A stretch of 31,381 bases of DNA from Anaerolineae bacterium (lineage in GTDB: Bacteria; Chloroflexota; Anaerolineae; Promineifilales; Promineifilaceae). The stretch covers positions 1 to 31,381 of the forward strand of contig JANQGC010000216.1 of assembly GCA_028277515.1 (NCBI GenBank), given 5' to 3'. A program made the translations under genes and the position numbers. Below the pieces are notes generated by a model. The model made no database searches, had not been told where the DNA came from, and saw only the letters and a program-made list of their open reading frames with translations. This document shows, piece by piece, positions 1 to 8,484 of the stretch; position 1 is the stretch's first letter; every line of letters starts with the position of its first letter.

Positions 1-1
1 A

Positions 2-1192
2 AGTGTGGCTATGTGGCCTAGAGAACGCACAAGAGTCATAAAGGGCGGCCGGGCCGATCCGGATGAGATTCAACGCGCGGCCGAAATGCTGGTCGAAGCC
101 GGTATGGTCAACATTCATGCCGGCAACGGCGCCAATCGCTCAGGCGCCGGTCCACAAATTCTTGAACTGGCTGAATACCTCCAGGCACCAGTCACCTTTA
201 ACGCCAGTGCCCGCGGCATCATTCCCGAAGATCACGATCTGGCCTTTCCCCCACTGTGCATGGCCGCTTACATGACCCATGTTCAGGCGGATCTCATCCT
301 GGGGATCGGCACCCGTTTCGGCGAGCTGGCCATGTGGGGTCGTCCACCATTATGGGGCGATCCCGCCGAACAGCCAACTATTCAGATCGACACCAACCCG
401 GCCAATATCGGCCTCAACCGCCCCGTTGATGTGCCCTTGATTGGTGATGCCCCGGTCGTTTTAGACCAATTGTTGGCAGCGGTTAAAGGGTTAGGAGAAG
501 CTAAACAGGCTGACCAACGCCTTGCCGAACTACAAATGTTCCGCGAGCAGTGGTGGCAAGATTTGCAAAATGATATTGTCGATATGGATCGCCGGCCGAT
601 GCTCACTGGCCAGATCCTCAATGTTTGTAATGAGTTTTTCCCTGATGATGCCATTCTAGCCCTGGATGGCGGCAACACGGTCATGTGGTCCATGCATTAC
701 ATCGTGCCCAAAACCCCAGGGTCTGTGCTCTATACAGCCAATATGGGTTACCTGGGGACTGGATTGCCCTACGCCATTGGAGCTAAATTAGCGGCTCCTG
801 ATCGGCCGGTGTACTGCGTATCCGGTGACAGCGCCTTTGGCTTCAACATGCAGGAATTAGAAACGGCCGCGCGCCTCAAATTACCGATCATTATCATCGT
901 TGCTGTGGATGGCGCCTACGGCATGGAAAAATCCGCCCAAAAGCGCGTCTTTAACCGTGACGCTCCCTGGTTCCACCATGATCACGCCCCCGTACGCTAT
1001 GACAAGGTGGCCGAAGCGATGGGCTGTTATGGCGAATGCGTTGAAAGAGCATCTGATTTATCAGGAGCATTGCAAAGGGCGCAAGAGTCCGGCAAACCGG
1101 CCGTCATCCACGCCGTCGTCGATGCCGAAGCCAACGTCAACCCCCCAGGCCTTTATCTTTGGAATATGGCCCGCTCCGGGAAAGTTGGCTAA
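2..1192 (+). CDS. Thiamine-diphosphate-dependent enzyme (acetolactate synthase / oxalyl-CoA decarboxylase-like), N-terminus outside window
   Basis: The frame is open to the left edge, so the gene is partial. The visible 396 or so residues cover the central ThDP-enzyme domain (about residues 20-155, numbering from the GTG at base 5) and the C-terminal ThDP-binding domain (about 195-375). The N-terminal PYR domain, roughly 150-200 residues in this family, must lie upstream. The cofactor/metal motif reads GDSAFGFN, followed about 26 residues later by VDGAYG. The usual form is GDG...NN; a GDS variant is also known in oxalyl-CoA decarboxylases. The substrate cannot be assigned: members decarboxylate 2-keto acids or acyl-CoAs. 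The last 276 bases are repeated at 17991-18266. The gene is convergent with the sulfatase, 59 bases away. The family is certain; the reaction is not. Confidence 0.85.
   Translation, partial: SVAMWPRERTRVIKGGRADPDEIQRAAEMLVEAGMVNIHAGNGANRSGAGPQILELAEYLQAPVTFNASARGIIPEDHDLAFPPLCMAAYMTHVQADLILGIGTRFGELAMWGRPPLWGDPAEQPTIQIDTNPANIGLNRPVDVPLIGDAPVVLDQLLAAVKGLGEAKQADQRLAELQMFREQWWQDLQNDIVDMDRRPMLTGQILNVCNEFFPDDAILALDGGNTVMWSMHYIVPKTPGSVLYTANMGYLGTGLPYAIGAKLAAPDRPVYCVSGDSAFGFNMQELETAARLKLPIIIIVAVDGAYGMEKSAQKRVFNRDAPWFHHDHAPVRYDKVAEAMGCYGECVERASDLSGALQRAQESGKPAVIHAVVDAEANVNPPGLYLWNMARSGKVG
917..1192 (+). repeat. Direct repeat copy 1: 3' end of the ThDP-enzyme gene
   Basis: These 276 bases align without gaps to 17991-18266 in the same orientation. 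I count 22 mismatches by eye (about 92% identity). The match begins at TACGGCATGG and ends at the stop codon (TAA here, TAG in the other copy). Upstream and downstream flanks are unrelated. Only two codons differ in meaning (Ser/Ala and Asn/Asp); other differences are silent and concentrated in the second half. This copy is part of the longer reading frame and probably functional. Confidence 0.95.
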
Positions 1193-1210
1193 AGCTCTAC
1201 GACTTTTCTA

Positions 1211-1227
1211 AAGGGTCTTTTCCCCTT
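1211..1227. terminator. Weak hairpin between convergent genes
   Basis: AAGGG and CCCTT form a 5-bp stem with a 7-base loop in the 59-base gap between the ThDP-enzyme stop and the sulfatase stop. There is no clear T-run after it. It could serve as a bidirectional terminator, but the stem is short. Confidence 0.2.
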
Positions 1228-1251
1228 GACAACGGTCGACAAAATCTCTAG

Positions 1252-3609
1252 CTACTGCCGTGCCAGGAGTCGATGATATTTTTGTTCTTCCGGCTCGAGG
1301 TGGGATACATCATCCTCCTCAAGATCGATGCGCACCCAGTGAATCTTGCCGGAGAACTGATTGCTCGCGCCTTCAGGATAGTCATCGGTTACGGGCAACG
1401 CCATGTCGCCACCAATATCAAGGGTCTCATCAGCCGAAAAGATGAATGGCACGGTCTTATCGATCTTACCTTCAGCCACTTTTTCGTCGTTGACGTAGAG
1501 TTCACCTGTGCCTCCGCCGCCAGGTGCATTCCCTTCAAAAGTGAAGTGGTAACGTATATTTACCGTGCCCGTAGGTAGCTTGCTTTCACCGCCGACATAA
1601 TAATAGTCGGAGTCGAACCAGTTGTGCACGTACTTCGGAGCGCCGTCTTTGACATAGAGTGACCAGCCGGCGAATCGGCCGCCCTGAGCGATGAGCACCC
1701 CGTTCGCCCCACCGTCAGGAATCTCAACTTCTGCTGTAATCGTATGGGAGCGATTCTTGACATTCAAAACGGTGTTTTCTGTCAGGTGCGTCATGCCGGG
1801 GTAGAAAGTCATTGTTTTGCGCCCGGCCGGCAAATCAGGCCGCCCGGCAATCGAAGCGTCAAAGCGCTCTGATCGGCGATCATCGAGCGGGAAGACATTA
1901 TACTTAGCCGCTTCCACCAGGAACAGCCGCTGCAACTCGCGCAGCTTTTCCGGCATCTCTTGGGACAGGTCGTTGGCCTGGCTCCAATCCTTGTTTGTAT
2001 CATACAACTCCCAATCATCCTCATCAAAGGATGGCATCTCTGTCAGCAACCACGGCGTGCTGTGGCGGGTCACGGCCGTCCACCCCTCATGATAAATACC
2101 CCGGTTGCCAAACATCTCGAAATACTGCGTCACATGCCTATCTTCAGCCTCGGCATCATTGAAGGTGTAGACCATGCTCACCCCTTCAATCGGCTTCTGG
2201 GCAATGCCGTTTACCATATAGGGCTGTGGTAGGCCGGACGCTTCCAGAAGCGTGGGTACGACATCGATCACATGGTGGAACTGATGCCGGATCTCGCCGC
2301 GTGCTTCGATACCGTTTGGCCAGCTGACAGCGCAGCCGTTGCGCGTACCGCCAAAGTGCGACGCCACTTGTTTGGTCCACTGGTAAGGCGCGTTCATGGC
2401 GTGTGCCCAGCCGACAGGGTAGTGATTGAAAGCCTTCGGAGAACCTAAATCATCCAGCCTGGCCAGAACATCATCCAGCTCCTGGGGAATCCCATTAAGA
2501 GCCATAAGCTCATTAAAGGTCCCATCCAGGCCACCTTCGGCACTGGCGCCATTGTCGCCGGCGATGTAGAAGAAAACCGTGTTGTCAAATTCACCAAGTT
2601 CCTCAAGTGTATCAATGAGCCGCTGCACCTGGGCATCGGTATGCTCGGCGAAGCCGGCATACACTTCCATGAGCCGCGCATATACTGTCTTCTCAGTTTC
2701 ATTGAGTTCATTCCAGGGCCGCACGCCATCAGGACGGTCTGTTAATTGGGTATCTTCAGGCACAATGCCTTTGGCCTTCATATTGGCCAAGGTTTCTTCG
2801 CGCACTGCATCCCAGCCCTTATCAAACTTACCCTTGTACTTCTCAACCCACTCCGGCGAAACATGGTGTGGCGCGTGCGTGGCGCCAAAGGATGTGTACA
2901 GGAAGAAAGGTTTATCAGGTGTCATGACGTGGATTCCCTTCAGCCAGGCGATGGCCTTATCCACCATATCCTCAGAGAAGTGGTATCCTTCTTCGGCCGT
3001 TCCCCAGGGTTCGACGGGCGAAGTCCCCTGAAAGAGGGTTGGCGCCCATTGGTTCGTCTCGCCGCCGACGAAACCATAGAATTTCTCAAATCCATCCCCG
3101 GTAGGCCAGCGGTCAAAAGGACCCGATATGCTTACTTCCCAGACCGGCGTCTGGTGCATTTTACCGGCAGCACCGGTACTGTATCCGTTGAGGCGCAGCA
3201 TTTCAGCGATAGTAGCCACACTGTTGGGACGCACGCTGGTCTGCCCCGGCGCACTCGTAGCCGTCTCGGTTATCGAGCCCATCTCCGCTGAATGGTGATT
3301 GCGGCCGGTCAGAAGTGCTTGGCGCGTGGGCGCGCAAAGCGCCGTCGTATGAAAACGGCTGAACTGCAGGCCATGTTCGGCGATTTTCTCCATGGCCGGC
3401 ATGTTGACTGGCCCGCCATTAGCGCTTGGACATCCAAAACCCATATCGTCGATGAGGACGATCACGACATTAGGTGCCCCTTGCGGTGGTCGCAGGGGCT
3501 TGATTGACGGAAATTCAGCATTTCGCGCGTCGAGCGCCACCTTCCCCCTCGCAGGGATGTCAGGGATGGGCAAGATTTCTCTCCCGGTAATTTCTGGTCT
3601 TTGAGCCAT
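1252..3609 (-). CDS. Arylsulfatase, S1 sulfatase family (formylglycine-dependent)
   Basis: The 785-residue protein hydrolyses sulfate esters by family membership. The signature CAPTR at 92-96, followed by LLTGR, holds the Cys converted to formylglycine, so a maturation enzyme encoded elsewhere is needed. Metal ligands are visible as DD at 54-55 and in the later AGDNG motif; AGKMH supplies the usual Lys and His. CxPTR and the following NHH resemble the Pseudomonas arylsulfatase branch. That branch is near 540 residues; the extra length is an internal insertion plus a C-terminal beta-rich region (about 600-785). No signal peptide is visible, so it may be cytoplasmic. The ATG at 3609 has AAGGAGT (3622-3616) at good spacing. 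The substrate is unknown. It lies between the direct repeat and the nucleoside cluster, and I see no copy of the cluster's operator upstream. Confidence 0.93.
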   Translation of the reverse strand: MAQRPEITGREILPIPDIPARGKVALDARNAEFPSIKPLRPPQGAPNVVIVLIDDMGFGCPSANGGPVNMPAMEKIAEHGLQFSRFHTTALCAPTRQALLTGRNHHSAEMGSITETATSAPGQTSVRPNSVATIAEMLRLNGYSTGAAGKMHQTPVWEVSISGPFDRWPTGDGFEKFYGFVGGETNQWAPTLFQGTSPVEPWGTAEEGYHFSEDMVDKAIAWLKGIHVMTPDKPFFLYTSFGATHAPHHVSPEWVEKYKGKFDKGWDAVREETLANMKAKGIVPEDTQLTDRPDGVRPWNELNETEKTVYARLMEVYAGFAEHTDAQVQRLIDTLEELGEFDNTVFFYIAGDNGASAEGGLDGTFNELMALNGIPQELDDVLARLDDLGSPKAFNHYPVGWAHAMNAPYQWTKQVASHFGGTRNGCAVSWPNGIEARGEIRHQFHHVIDVVPTLLEASGLPQPYMVNGIAQKPIEGVSMVYTFNDAEAEDRHVTQYFEMFGNRGIYHEGWTAVTRHSTPWLLTEMPSFDEDDWELYDTNKDWSQANDLSQEMPEKLRELQRLFLVEAAKYNVFPLDDRRSERFDASIAGRPDLPAGRKTMTFYPGMTHLTENTVLNVKNRSHTITAEVEIPDGGANGVLIAQGGRFAGWSLYVKDGAPKYVHNWFDSDYYYVGGESKLPTGTVNIRYHFTFEGNAPGGGGTGELYVNDEKVAEGKIDKTVPFIFSADETLDIGGDMALPVTDDYPEGASNQFSGKIHWVRIDLEEDDVSHLEPEEQKYHRLLARQ

Positions 3610-3839
3610 TGCTACACTCCTTTACTAATACTCAAATTGTGTTTGGGGTCTCCATCTAATTACAGATGCTTCTGCTTTTTCAGAACATTTTACTAGCACT
3701 GACGCAAGTGTAACCAATAACAGCCATGTTTTACAAGTGTGAAAGGAAAAGGTAATCTTTGGCGTTATTTTCCCACAGAGTTGATATGTTTACCAACCCT
3801 TTCTTCCCATTAATATTTAGTTTGATGAAAGGATCGTTG
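3610..3839. other. Intergenic region upstream of the sulfatase gene
   Basis: These 230 AT-rich bases lie between the sulfatase start and the kinase stop, both genes reading leftward. Apart from the sulfatase ribosome-binding site I find no convincing promoter, hairpin or operator copy. The region probably carries the sulfatase promoter and the kinase 3' end. Confidence 0.4.
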
Positions 3840-5375
3840 TTATTGGATCTGGTTTAGTCGGCTATAAAGCCCCTTGACATGGGGATAAAGGTCTACATAG
3901 AACCGGTACAATTCATCGTAAATTGGGTGCCACGCCGCATCTGGTTCAACCCGGGTCGTCGGCTGCGCCACCCGTTCCATCCCACGTTGCAGATCCGCAA
4001 AAAGCCCGGCGGCCACACCACCAATCACAGCAGCACCTAGCACCTCCACATGGGTGCCGCTGAGGACCGTTAACGGCCGGCCAAGTACCGAGGCAATGAT
4101 GCGATTCCAGGTATCACTTCTGGCGGCGGCTCCACCGATAGTGATCGATTGCAGTTTTGGGTCCTCCTTGGCAGCGATAATTTCCACTGCTTGACGGATA
4201 GCAAAGGCCGGTCCTTCCAGGAAAGCCCGGTAGAGATGGGGAAGGTCGTGACTGAGGGTTAAGCCAAAGAGTAAGCCGCGCGCGTGGGGATCCCAAATTG
4301 GGGTCCGCTCCCCGGCCAGATAAGGTAGCAGCATCAAGCCTTCTGCGCCTACCGGTGCGTCCGCGGCGCGAGCGGTGATCAACTCATAGACATCTTCCCC
4401 ACTTAGCTCTGCCTGCTCCCGCTCCGTGACGGCGACCACATCGCGCAGCCAGCTCAGAACGGAACCAACGCCATTGATAGCCCCCAGGCCCACCCAGCGC
4501 CCCGGCTCCACCGAGGCAAAGTTCATGAAGCGCAAATCGAAGGTGGGCTCTTCCATGATCATGGTCACCCGTGCCGCCGTACCCATGATGATCAATGTCT
4601 TACCCGGCGTCATACAGTTAGCGCCAATATCTGCGCCAATGGTATCGGTCACCCCGGCCGCGACCGGGATGCCTGCGGGCAGTCCCGTCAGCGCCGCAGC
4701 TTCCCTGGTAACAGTGCCAGCCACGGCCGTTGAGGGCAGAAGATCAGGCATCTTCTGCAGAGGTATTCTCAATTTATCAAAAAAAGGCTCATGCCATGCC
4801 AGCTTGCGAATGTCAAACAGTTGGGTCGTGCAGGCTCGTGAGAAATCAATGGTGAAATTACCCGTCAACTTGGTAACAATAAATCCACCGGGCACCAGGA
4901 ATTTATGGGTGGCTTCAAAAAGTGCAGGCCGGTTTTCTTTCAGCCATTGAATGGTGGGCAAGCCGTAAGCACCTGGCGCAGCCGGATTCCCAGACACCCG
5001 CTCGATCTCCGAGCGCCCCAGCACCTGGCAAAGATGGTCCACCTCCTTAACTGCCCGCTGATCCCATAACATAATCGCCGTGTGCAAAGGTTTTCCGTTG
5101 CTGTCTACAGGTACAAAGCCATTGGTGCAGCCGACGCCGACAGCGCGCACCCGCTCTGCTTCGACCGTAGACAGCGCCTGCCGTACCGATACCTGAGCGG
5201 CGAGCCACCATTGGTTCGCGTCTTGCTCAGCCTGACCGGGTGCGTTGCTCAGTAGACCATACTCCGAATACCCTTCTCCCAGCATCTTGCCGTCCAGGCT
5301 ATAGACGGCGACCTTACACCCGGTGCCACCGATGTCGATACCCAGCAACAGCGGATCTTTAACAGGCATATTCAT
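3840..5375 (-). CDS. FGGY-family carbohydrate kinase (xylulokinase / fuculokinase-like)
   Basis: The 511-residue length is normal for FGGY kinases, which phosphorylate ketoses, alditols or similar sugars with ATP. Visible motifs are the N-terminal phosphate loop GIDIGGTGCK (12-21), WDQRA (104-108), the GVTDT block with the likely catalytic base Asp244, the MGTAARV segment, and the C-terminal GGAAARSDTWNRIIA / LGAAVIGG ATP-site region. The substrate cannot be read from sequence. Its gene is divergent from uridine phosphorylase and shares an operator with it. In fucose and rhamnose catabolism an FGGY kinase makes a ketose 1-phosphate for a class II aldolase, and this cluster contains such an aldolase. 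I infer a (deoxy)ribulose-type substrate. ATG at 5375 is used, with a second ATG at 5369; no strong ribosome-binding site precedes either. Confidence 0.93.
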   Translation of the reverse strand: MNMPVKDPLLLGIDIGGTGCKVAVYSLDGKMLGEGYSEYGLLSNAPGQAEQDANQWWLAAQVSVRQALSTVEAERVRAVGVGCTNGFVPVDSNGKPLHTAIMLWDQRAVKEVDHLCQVLGRSEIERVSGNPAAPGAYGLPTIQWLKENRPALFEATHKFLVPGGFIVTKLTGNFTIDFSRACTTQLFDIRKLAWHEPFFDKLRIPLQKMPDLLPSTAVAGTVTREAAALTGLPAGIPVAAGVTDTIGADIGANCMTPGKTLIIMGTAARVTMIMEEPTFDLRFMNFASVEPGRWVGLGAINGVGSVLSWLRDVVAVTEREQAELSGEDVYELITARAADAPVGAEGLMLLPYLAGERTPIWDPHARGLLFGLTLSHDLPHLYRAFLEGPAFAIRQAVEIIAAKEDPKLQSITIGGAAARSDTWNRIIASVLGRPLTVLSGTHVEVLGAAVIGGVAAGLFADLQRGMERVAQPTTRVEPDAAWHPIYDELYRFYVDLYPHVKGLYSRLNQIQ

Positions 5376-5470
5376 CTTGATAGGTGTGGTCTTGTGTAAA
5401 GCGAATTGGTGTCGACTCTGATAATATCCGTTGGCAAAATACCCCCTTTTTCCTATCGGGAAGCAGAAAT

Positions 5471-5497
5471 TTGTTGCTTCAGAAGGTCATTTATGAT
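5471..5497 (+). promoter_or_regulatory. Possible promoter for uridine phosphorylase
   Basis: TTGTTG (5471-5476) and TATGAT (5492-5497) could act as -35 and -10, but the 15-base spacing is short. A start site would fall at the operator. The placement is plausible; the match is modest. Confidence 0.3.
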
Positions 5498-5501
5498 AAA
5501 T

Positions 5502-5516
5502 TGTATACAGTATACA
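5502..5516. promoter_or_regulatory. Palindromic operator, probable GntR/FCD binding site 1
   Basis: TGTATACAGTATACA is a perfect 15-base inverted repeat (7+1+7) containing two GTATAC hexamers. It lies between the divergent kinase and uridine phosphorylase genes. A near-copy occurs at 10370-10384 beside the GntR gene. The GT...AC core matches the general GntR-family operator pattern. It overlaps the -10 of the kinase promoter. Confidence 0.7.
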
Positions 5517-5537
5517 TATAGCTCTAACCGCTGTCAA
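5509..5537 (-). promoter_or_regulatory. Predicted sigma70-type promoter for the FGGY kinase
   Basis: Reading leftward, TTGACA (5537-5532) is followed after 17 bases by TATACT (5514-5509). That is a perfect -35 and a 5/6 -10. The -10 lies inside the palindromic operator at 5502-5516, so a bound regulator would block it. Confidence 0.65.
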
Positions 5538-5581
5538 ACATCGCAAATTTGACAATCAAATCGCATTGATTGGAGGACAAA

Positions 5582-6424
5582 ATGATGGCAGGCGCATTTG
5601 AATCAGCAGAGAATCCCTTTACAGAGGAAGGTAAAAATTATCATCTCGGGGTCGGGCCGCAGGACATCGCCTCCACAGTGCTTCTTCCGGGTGATCCCGG
5701 GCGCGTGGCTCTCATCTCCGATCAGTGGGATACTGCCAGGGAAATCAGTCACAATCGCGAATTTGTCACGCACACCGGCACCATAGACGGCATCGCCATA
5801 AGCGCTATCTCTACCGGCATTGGCAATCCCGCTATGGCCACGGTTGTGGAGTCGTTGGTGCGTATGGGCGCCCATACCTTTTTGCGCGTCGGTTCGACCG
5901 GGAGTATCCAGCCTGAGATCGACACTGGTGACTTGATTATTGCTTCGGCAGCGGTTCGTCTTGATGGTGCCAGCAAAGCATATGTGCGCGACGAATACCC
6001 TGCGGCGGCGCACCCGGAATCCGTACTGGCCTTGATCCAGGCCTGTGAGGAGCTGGGTTTTCGCTACCACTTCGGGGTCACCGCTTCCACTGATTCCTGG
6101 TATCTTGGGCAAAGTCGGCCGGGCCTGCAAGGCTACTTTCCCTCTCACGCCCAGGTGCTGATCAAGGATCTGCAAGCAGCCGGCGTGCTAAACTTCGAGA
6201 TGGAAAGCGCCGCACTTTATACTGTTTCTTCCCTCTATGGCAGCCGGGCCGGCGCCATCTTCGCTGTCGTCGCCAACCGCGTTACGAACAAAATCGAATA
6301 CACGGGCATCGACCGCGCTGTCAGAGCTGCCAACCGGGCAGCGATTCTATTGCATAGGATGGACCAGGAGAAAAATGCGGCGGATAAACGCCTCTGGTAT
6401 CCAGGCCTACGCCGGAGCAAGTAG
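5582..6424 (+). CDS. udp: Uridine phosphorylase family protein (PNP/UDP family 1)
   Basis: It cleaves uridine-type nucleosides with phosphate to a base and an aldose 1-phosphate. Strong family motifs are visible: LLPGDPGRV (phosphate loop), NREF, STGIGNPA, the FLRVGSTGSIQPEI block, SAAVRLDGASKAY, and FEMESAALYT, whose Met-Glu contacts the ribose in this family. These match E. coli Udp closely in order and spacing. An earlier in-frame TTG at 5570 overlaps GGAGG (5572-5576), so I place the start at ATG 5582 (or the next ATG, 5585) with that as ribosome-binding site. The product is about 280 residues. The M20 hydrolase follows after 5 bases. It gives the cluster a phosphorolytic entry for pyrimidine nucleosides; the preference for ribosides, 2'-deoxy- or 5'-deoxyribosides is open. 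Confidence 0.9.
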   Translation: MMAGAFESAENPFTEEGKNYHLGVGPQDIASTVLLPGDPGRVALISDQWDTAREISHNREFVTHTGTIDGIAISAISTGIGNPAMATVVESLVRMGAHTFLRVGSTGSIQPEIDTGDLIIASAAVRLDGASKAYVRDEYPAAAHPESVLALIQACEELGFRYHFGVTASTDSWYLGQSRPGLQGYFPSHAQVLIKDLQAAGVLNFEMESAALYTVSSLYGSRAGAIFAVVANRVTNKIEYTGIDRAVRAANRAAILLHRMDQEKNAADKRLWYPGLRRSK

Positions 6425-6429
6425 GGGCA

Positions 6430-7659
6430 ATGTCACTCGCTCAGTCCCCCCATCCCTTACTAACAGCAGCACAGGCATATGAAGATCAGTTGCTCTCTTT
6501 TTTGCAAGATCTGGTGCGCATCCCGTCGGTCAACGGCGTTAATAATGAGGTGGTTCTCGCCCATCGCATTGCGGTCGAAGCTGATCACTTGCATCTACCC
6601 ACCCGGCTGGTAGCCGACGTCCATGATCGGCCGAACATACTGGTGCAATGGGGCACGGGAACCCGCGGCGGCTTTGCCCTCATTGGTCACATGGATACCG
6701 TGGCGGCCAATGATCCCGATGCCTGGTCAACGCCGCCTTTTGCCGCCGTCATCCGCGACGGCCGCCTTATCGGCCGGGGTGCAGCCGACAACAAGGCTGG
6801 CATCGCCTGCGGCCTCTACGCGCTGGCTTTGGCCCGCGACCAAGAGTTATTGGACCCACATCAAGTACGCCTGATCCTGGCCGGTGTAGTTGACGAGGAG
6901 TCCGGTGCCGGCAGTCCCCACGGTGTCCGCTATCTCCTCGACCAGGGAGAACTGCCCGTAGACGGCGCTATCTATACCTACGCCGGCAATACTATTTGTG
7001 TTGGCCACCGCGGTCTGCTGCGTTTGCTCCTGGAAGCGGAAGGAAAGGCGGTGCACACAGGCAGCACTATCTGGAGCCAGGGTGAAGGTGGAGTCAATGC
7101 AGTGACCGGTCTTGCCGATGTTCTACTTGCATTGGAAAAACTGGAACTGGCGGCCCCGGAACATCCTGCTTTCTCGCACCTGGGCGTGACAATCACTCCG
7201 GGGACGCGCTTCGCCGGCGGTGAATTTGAGAGCATAGTACCCTCACACGCAAGGGCTTTGGTCGACATACGTCTCCTCCCAGGGCAGGATGCAAAAGCGG
7301 TAATCGCCGCCACCCGGCAGGTGATTGACGCTGTGAAAGCACGCCGGCCGGGGTTGGCCATCCACCTTAGTGTCAAAAACAATCTTCCCGGCGTGGCTAT
7401 TCCTATCGACCATAAGCTGGTCCAGGTAGCAGCAAAGCACAGTCAGGCCATTACCGGCCGTTCCTGGCCTGTGGCCGGCGCCGGCCCGGCTAATGAAGGC
7501 TATATGTTGATTGAAGCCGGCATCCCCACCCTACCCGGCTTCGGACCGGCTGGAGGCAACGCCCATGCTCCGGATGAGTGGGTAGCGGTCGATTCGCTGG
7601 CGCCGACGGCGGCAATGTACGCTGCGATAATGGGCGACTACTGTCGCGAGGGCAAGTAG
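6430..7659 (+). CDS. M20-family metallohydrolase (ArgE/DapE/carboxypeptidase G2-like)
   Basis: The 409-residue protein has the full two-zinc M20 site: GHMDTV with His87 and Asp89, GRGAADNKAG with bridging Asp120, DEES with Glu156 (catalytic base) and Glu157, and a C-terminal GGNAHAPDE with the last His ligand. A dimerisation (lid) domain begins near GHRGLLRLLLEAEG (about 193). M20 enzymes hydrolyse amide or carbamoyl bonds in small molecules. It is translationally coupled to uridine phosphorylase (5-base gap; AGGGG over the upstream stop), suggesting a role with nucleosides or their bases, for example an N-carbamoyl or N-acyl compound. No substrate can be named. It is convergent with the aldolase gene, 33 bases away. 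Confidence 0.9.
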   Translation: MSLAQSPHPLLTAAQAYEDQLLSFLQDLVRIPSVNGVNNEVVLAHRIAVEADHLHLPTRLVADVHDRPNILVQWGTGTRGGFALIGHMDTVAANDPDAWSTPPFAAVIRDGRLIGRGAADNKAGIACGLYALALARDQELLDPHQVRLILAGVVDEESGAGSPHGVRYLLDQGELPVDGAIYTYAGNTICVGHRGLLRLLLEAEGKAVHTGSTIWSQGEGGVNAVTGLADVLLALEKLELAAPEHPAFSHLGVTITPGTRFAGGEFESIVPSHARALVDIRLLPGQDAKAVIAATRQVIDAVKARRPGLAIHLSVKNNLPGVAIPIDHKLVQVAAKHSQAITGRSWPVAGAGPANEGYMLIEAGIPTLPGFGPAGGNAHAPDEWVAVDSLAPTAAMYAAIMGDYCREGK

Positions 7660-7661
7660 AG

Positions 7662-7700
7662 AGGTAGGCTACCTGACTTTTCAAGGATTAGTTCAATCCT
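7662..7700. terminator. Pair of short hairpins between convergent genes
   Basis: AGGTAG-G-CTACCT (7662-7674) and AGGATT-agttc-AATCCT (7684-7700) fill the 33-base gap and overlap the aldolase stop codon. Only a short T stretch (TTTT before the second hairpin) is present. They may end both convergent units. Confidence 0.3.
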
Positions 7701-8457
7701 CGTTAGCGTGGATGGCTACCTGTCCGTCTCCGGACAGATATGCTTTCGACCAGGGCTGCTGTAGCTGTTCGGGGGCAGAAAATTGGTTGAAGAAGTTGGC
7801 ATATGAGGCAGGCTCAGGCCAGGCACGCCCTAGCATGGCATCGATTTCAGCACACTGTTGTGGCGTCAAGCAGTAACTTTTTTCTCCGGCCATCAGATAA
7901 ATTTGGCAGTTTTGCTCGATTTCTTCAACAACGTTTAACGCCTCCTGGAGGGTGGGCCGGGCGACAATTATTCCGTGATTTGCCAGGGCAATCACTTTGA
8001 AATCGGCTGCCAGCCGGGTAACGGCCGCGTGTAATTCTGCGCTGCCTGAGTGGAAATAGGGCAGCAGCGGGATCTGCCCGGCGCGCACGTAGAAGCCTGC
8101 ATTGGTAGGAGGCAGGGCGAAAAGTCCAGGTGTCGGATGGCGAACGGTATAGGCAACGACAGCCGTCGGGTGGACATGAATCACTGCGCCTGTCTCCGGG
8201 TGGGCGCGTAACATGCCCAGGTGGAAGCCCAATTCCTTTGAAGGCCGGCCTGCGCCGATAACCCGGCCATCTTTGATTTGGACCTCTACCAGTTCCTCGG
8301 GTGTAATCTTGCCCAGGAAGGCCCCGGTGCGGGTAATATACATCTTATCCAACAGACGCAGGCTGACGTTGCCCCCTGAAGAGACAATCAGATTCCTTTG
8401 GTAAAGAAGATGGCAGACATCGCATACATCTTGTAGGGTATCGTTTTTGTTTTCCAT
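7693..8457 (-). CDS. Class II aldolase (fuculose-1-phosphate aldolase / Ald2-like)
   Basis: The 254-residue protein belongs to the zinc class II aldolase/adducin family, which splits ketose 1-phosphates into DHAP and an aldehyde. The phosphate-binding SGGN is at 27-30, the catalytic Glu75 lies in PSKE, and the zinc histidines are His94 and His96 (HVHPT) and His161 (ANHGI). It is the last gene of an mtnA-mtnP-aldolase unit, 27 bases after mtnP. That is the gene set of the DHAP shunt (MTA or 5'-deoxyadenosine to DHAP plus methylthioacetaldehyde or acetaldehyde) and of 5-deoxyribose disposal. The inferred substrate is a 5-substituted ribulose 1-phosphate. ATG 8457 has GGAGG six bases upstream. 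A simple fuculose or ribulose 1-phosphate aldolase is the main alternative. Confidence 0.9.
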   Translation of the reverse strand: MENKNDTLQDVCDVCHLLYQRNLIVSSGGNVSLRLLDKMYITRTGAFLGKITPEELVEVQIKDGRVIGAGRPSKELGFHLGMLRAHPETGAVIHVHPTAVVAYTVRHPTPGLFALPPTNAGFYVRAGQIPLLPYFHSGSAELHAAVTRLAADFKVIALANHGIIVARPTLQEALNVVEEIEQNCQIYLMAGEKSYCLTPQQCAEIDAMLGRAWPEPASYANFFNQFSAPEQLQQPWSKAYLSGDGQVAIHANED

Positions 8458-8484
8458 AATTGGCCTCCAAGATTGGCTCGTTTT

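Noticed and set aside
5570..5581. TTG start for uridine phosphorylase at 5570
   Set aside because: The TTG overlaps the GGAGG ribosome-binding site that serves ATG 5582/5585.
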